From NCBI GenBank assembly GCA_001839685.1, contig MLAK01001270.1:1-17052 (forward strand): a stretch of 17,052 bases of DNA, given 5' to 3'. A program made the translations under genes and the position numbers. Positions 16,652 to 17,052 of the stretch are shown here, piece by piece. This DNA is from Tritrichomonas foetus (taxonomy: Eukaryota; Parabasalia; Tritrichomonadida; Tritrichomonadidae). Positions within the stretch are counted from its first letter, which is position 1, and each line of letters begins with the position of its first letter. The notes beneath the pieces were generated by a model. The model was not told the origin of the DNA, searched no databases, and saw only the letters and a program-made list of their open reading frames with translations.

Positions 16652-16867
16652 AATCTTTTCTGTCATAAAATTTTAGTATATGAAGAAAATAGACTGGCAG
16701 TCCTCAACAGCACATTCTCAAGCAGGGATACAGATACAACGATTGAAAGACCAAATCAAGAAAAATGGAATCCAATATGTTTTTTTCCAGACTCGATGCC
16801 AAGTGAATTTTCTGATGACTCGCCATTTAGATGGCAAAACATTCGTAATCTTCTCATTGATGCCTAA
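16652..16867 (+). pseudogene. C-terminal coding remnant without a start
   Basis: A plus-strand frame is open from just after a stop at 16649-16651 to TAA at 16865-16867 (71 codons). From about 16679 it reads as convincing protein: YEENRLAVLNSTF, then an Asp/Thr and Pro/Asn/Trp section, ending SPFRWQNIRNLLIDA. It has no ATG until 16796, which would give only 23 residues. No trichomonad-type 3' splice motif (ACTAACACACAG) precedes it, so a spliced last exon is not supported. The best reading is a 3' remnant of a decayed or truncated gene, or a frame broken by an assembly error near the ambiguous bases. An overlapping frame at 16680-16940 looks like a shadow. The family is not recognised. Confidence 0.4.
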
Positions 16868-17052
16868 ATTTTTTTTATTTATATCAAAATTATTAATATT
16901 TTTTTTATACTTCATTTTTGTATTTTGGAAAACATTATAATTTTCGATGGAGGGTCATATGATAATAAAAAGCACGATTTATGATAAGAAATAATCAAGA
17001 TATTAATGCTATAAAATCACTTTTTATCTCAATAATTCTCAGAAATTTCTGT

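Larger units (their letters stand above)
16043..17052. other. Right-hand non-genic region
   Basis: About 1 kb without a full gene. The left part holds the p115-like promoter; the rest is AT-rich with ambiguous bases, two short coding-like traces and a palindrome, each listed separately. Apart from the short traces, the only frames are AT-rich ones rich in Phe/Ile/Lys, as expected of spacer. No tRNA or rRNA was recognised. Confidence 0.55.

Noticed and set aside
16640..16680. Intron ending before the orphan C-terminal frame
   Set aside because: No ACTAACACACAG-type 3' motif and no matching 5' splice motif with an upstream exon were found.
16680..16940. 86-codon frame starting MKKIDWQSS
   Set aside because: Its second half is Phe/Ile/Leu-rich spacer translation, and the overlapping frame at 16652-16867 has better protein character and ends cleanly.
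1..17052. CRISPR array, prokaryotic operon, tRNA or rRNA genes
   Set aside because: No spaced repeat array, no cloverleaf or rRNA core motif recognised, and the gene content is eukaryotic.

Overview
This window looks like nuclear DNA of a parabasalid protist (trichomonad), most likely a Tritrichomonas or Trichomonas species. The DNA is AT-rich, the genes are long uninterrupted frames on both strands, and no introns are visible inside them. Five of the seven full genes have a TCATT motif 8-29 nt before the ATG. That matches the trichomonad initiator (Inr, consensus TCA-pyrimidine-A/T) and implies very short 5' UTRs. Several stop codons overlap TAAA, the trichomonad-type polyadenylation context. 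The species is inferred from these features and from protein character; no search was possible.

Layout from left to right. 1-146: a GC-richer edge segment open in frames on both strands, probably the end of a gene or repeat outside the window. 350-1657 (+): coiled-coil protein of unknown function. 2067-3278 (+): RING plus C2H2 protein resembling the ribosome-collision E3 ligase ZNF598/Hel2. 3460-3569: five-copy 22-bp purine-rich tandem repeat. 3597-4763 (-): secreted GH27 glycosidase with the active-site signature of alpha-N-acetylgalactosaminidase. 5741-8584 (+): EF-hand plus WD40 protein of the WDR49/WDR64/CFAP337 type. 9090-9740 (-): Ran GTPase. 10207-11148 (-): three-repeat Myb transcription factor with an SP-rich tail. 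11507-16042 (-): 1511-residue protein with an alpha-helical head and a very long coiled coil, resembling the Golgi tether p115/Uso1. 16043-17052: non-genic, with ambiguous bases, a 20-bp perfect palindrome and two short coding-like traces that may be gene debris.

The genes do not form an operon or a single pathway. They cover basic eukaryotic functions: ribosome quality control, nuclear transport, transcription, vesicle tethering, a probable axonemal component and a secreted or lysosomal glycosidase. I found no convincing new multi-gene system. The most useful leads are the predicted GalNAc specificity of the glycosidase, the Hel2-like and p115-like assignments, the repeated TTAACG sites before the Myb gene, a perfect 13-bp hairpin next to them, and the short unexplained coding traces.
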